Origin: Basidiobolus meristosporus CBS 931.73
Lineage: Eukaryota > Basidiobolomycota > Basidiobolomycetes > Basidiobolales > Basidiobolaceae
Direction of reading: 5' to 3'
Length of the DNA: 42,124 nt
Assembly: GCA_002104905.1 (NCBI GenBank)
Contig: MCFE01000723.1
Coordinates: forward strand, 1-42,124
Positions 40,478 to 42,124 of this stretch are shown in pieces. Under the pieces are notes generated by a model, which did not search any database, was not told where the DNA came from, and saw nothing but the letters and a program-made list of their open reading frames with translations. The position numbers and the translations under genes were made by a program. Position 1 is the stretch's first letter. Each line of letters starts with the position of its first letter.

Positions 40478-40845
40478 TGTTATGATCTGCTGCTTCAATG
40501 CTTGAGTTAGATCAGTTGTTTGTCAAATCAATTAGTTATATGTTTAGCTTATCAGTATATCAGTATTTTCCATCAAATTAGTAGTACTAGTCAGGAAATG
40601 AATCAGCAGATCCTTATCAGATGGAAATAGACATATTAAGTAGGACCATATTGGGTGATGATGATGCAATCAAATGAGTCTTCAGCCACAGCATACATTA
40701 GGAAATACAATTAGTTAGCAATTGATTTGGCAAATGTATATAAGGAGCTGATGGAACCTCAATAAAGATCAGTTCAAGTTGTAGTTAATACAATGCTAGC
40801 TAAACTTTCTATTCCTCTACAACACTTATACCAAGCCTTGTAACA
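40478..40845 (+). repeat. 5' LTR of Gypsy-2
   Basis: 368 bp, TGTTATGATC...CTTGTAACA, with TGTTA/TAACA ends and AATAAA at about 40770. Confidence 0.88.
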
Positions 40846-40846
40846 T

Positions 40847-40857
40847 TGGCAGCAGTG
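40847..40857 (+). promoter_or_regulatory. Primer-binding site of Gypsy-2
   Basis: TGGCAGCAGTG begins one base after the LTR. The same 11 bases adjoin the LTR at 37379 on minus, preceded there by A, so that ATG GCA GCA GTG also starts gag. Confidence 0.7.
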
Positions 40858-42124
40858 AAAACCAGAATCACTCCTTCTGAAGAAAGAAGAAGCCTCCCTC
40901 AAGATATCCAAAAATCAAGAATGGATGAATGCTATGCAACAAATCCTGGCCCAGCAGCAGCAGTTACTCCAGATCCTTAGCCATCAGCAACAAGGAATGA
41001 CTACCATGGACCAAAGCTAGCAAAACCCTGTCAAGAACAACTTAAGTGTGAAGGTCAACCAGCACCATGGTGGAGTCAATGAAAACCTGGGAACTTGACT
41101 CTTCCAGATTGAAGAAGCTTTCAAGGCTAAGGGAATTGCTCCGGAACGCAAGTTACATTATGCAGCCTCTTACCTGGCAGACGCATCTTTACAGTGGTAC
41201 AACAACAAGATCAGGTCAGCCACCATGATAGGCTGCTCTACAATCTCTACCTGGGATGAGTTTGTGTCAGAAATTTAGGATGCCTTTGAGCCCCCTCACC
41301 AACAGATACCACTAAGAAAAAAGTTTAAGACACTCAGACAGAAAGGAATGGTCCAAGAGTACATCTATGAATATAGATGTCTACCTAGGCAAATTGAAAG
41401 AATTGACCCTCTGGATCAGGTTGAATACTTTATTGATGGGTTGAAAGAAAGAACCTGTAAGGAAGGGAATTTTCAAAGACTTCAGACTATTGAAGAAGCC
41501 ATCAAGATTGCCATTGATTATGAATCAGCTTTGTTTGGAGTTGGAAAGCCAACAATGACTCATCAGAGAGGCTACAATCAATATGAAAGAGGATAATCAG
41601 AAGCAGGGCCAATGGAAATAAACTCTATGCAGAAGAATCCTACCTCAGAAGAATGTAAGAAGAAAGGACTTTGCTTCAATTGCCACCAACTGGGACATAT
41701 TGCAAAGTACTGCCCTCAGAGAAGAAATAGACACCAGCCATCAAGAACCTTTAACCTTATTGATGCACTTGAGCATAGTAGCATGGAGGATGAACTTGAA
41801 GGAGACTCAGAACTCACCTTCCATATGACCAAAGAATACCTATCCCAGATGACCTCAAACTCAGGAAAGCTATTATACTTGAATGAAGTAATCAATGGAG
41901 TACCTGCCAAGATCATGACTGACTCAGGAGCATTGCATGAGTACACGTCAGAACAATTTGCTTTGAATGCTGAAATCAACTTGGAACCCACCAACTCAAC
42001 TTCAGTCTCAACAGCTGATGGGAACTCTCACATAATCAACCGTATTAATCAGCTAGTAAGGATGAAGTTCAATGACTATGAAGAAGATCTACAGGCCTAT
42101 ATATTAGGGAAATGCAAGTATTAC
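40858..42124 (+). pseudogene. Gypsy-2 gag and protease start
   Basis: The frame follows the related copy (EERRSLPQD near 40880). The gag core is APERKLHYAASYLADASLQW (41138-41197), then WDEFVSEI, a TAG at about 41277, and EPPHQQIPLRKKF. The stretch 41348-41596 is open. After a TAA at 41594 comes the knuckle CFNCHQLGHIAKYC (41672-41713) and a retropepsin motif AKIMTDSGALHEY with its DSGA at 41921-41932; here the catalytic Asp is retained. The start ATG has become TTG in this copy. Gag would build particles and the protease would cleave gag-pol. Confidence 0.85.

Larger units (their letters stand above)
40478..42124 (+). mobile_element. Gypsy-2, plus-strand copy (5' part, runs off the window)
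   Basis: LTR, primer-binding site, gag and protease start; the rest lies beyond the right edge. It is inserted in the integrase of an opposite-strand copy of the same family. The left target flank is GCTCT (40473-40477); the right flank is not in view. Confidence 0.88.

Overview
The window is transposon-dominated DNA from a eukaryote, most probably a filamentous fungus. The evidence is compact genes with short GT-AG introns (65 and 70 bp), Tnp2/Plavaka-like transposase fragments, and copia and gypsy LTR retrotransposons. I cannot name the species. The sequence has two compositional compartments. A gene island of about 10 kb (about 6.7-16.9 kb) has normal CpG content. On both sides lie AT-rich, strongly CpG-poor repeats full of broken reading frames. 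Many of the breaks look like CpG to TpG/CpA transitions, which fits methylcytosine deamination in silenced repeats.

Left repeat block (1-6075): the 3' part of a long LTR (family A, with a TAAAGGGG minisatellite), the C-terminal part of a Tnp2-type DNA transposase, and a decayed copia pol (Copia-1). Copia-1 is split by a 1,206-bp insertion with a 5-bp target duplication, and that insertion holds a further LTR. Head-to-head copia LTRs and a pol-LTR deletion fusion follow.

Gene island (6.7-16.9 kb): two supported genes, both on the minus strand. One is a three-exon Gfo/Idh/MocA-type oxidoreductase homologue of 426 aa that appears to lack the usual catalytic Lys and His. The other is a 569-aa acidic, serine-rich protein with a C-terminal chromodomain. 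The rest of the island is non-coding as far as I can see, apart from an old copia-type LTR at its left edge and two palindromes.

Right repeat block (16.9-42.1 kb): a nearly complete copia element (Copia-2, minus strand, 17221-21903, perfect AGAAC target duplication, LTRs about 96% identical) sits inside an older LTR of the same lineage. Next come copia pol and LTR remnants, then a gypsy element (Gypsy-1, plus strand, 22791-29451). Gypsy-1 has lost its reverse transcriptase by deletion and its protease and integrase acidic residues by CpG transitions, and it carries an extra sense ORF after integrase. It is inserted in an LTR of family C and contains another family C LTR. From 30.5 to 39.5 kb lie two copies of an unrecognised minus-strand repeat gene, a second family A LTR, and two tandem copies of the N-terminal half of a Tnp2-like transposase. 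The window ends in a self-nested second gypsy family (Gypsy-2) whose gag-protease region runs off the right edge.

Nothing here looks like a working multigene system. The most informative parts are the nesting order, the CpG-directed loss of catalytic residues, the gag start codons that lie inside tRNA primer-binding sites in two unrelated retroelement families, and the extra ORF of Gypsy-1.
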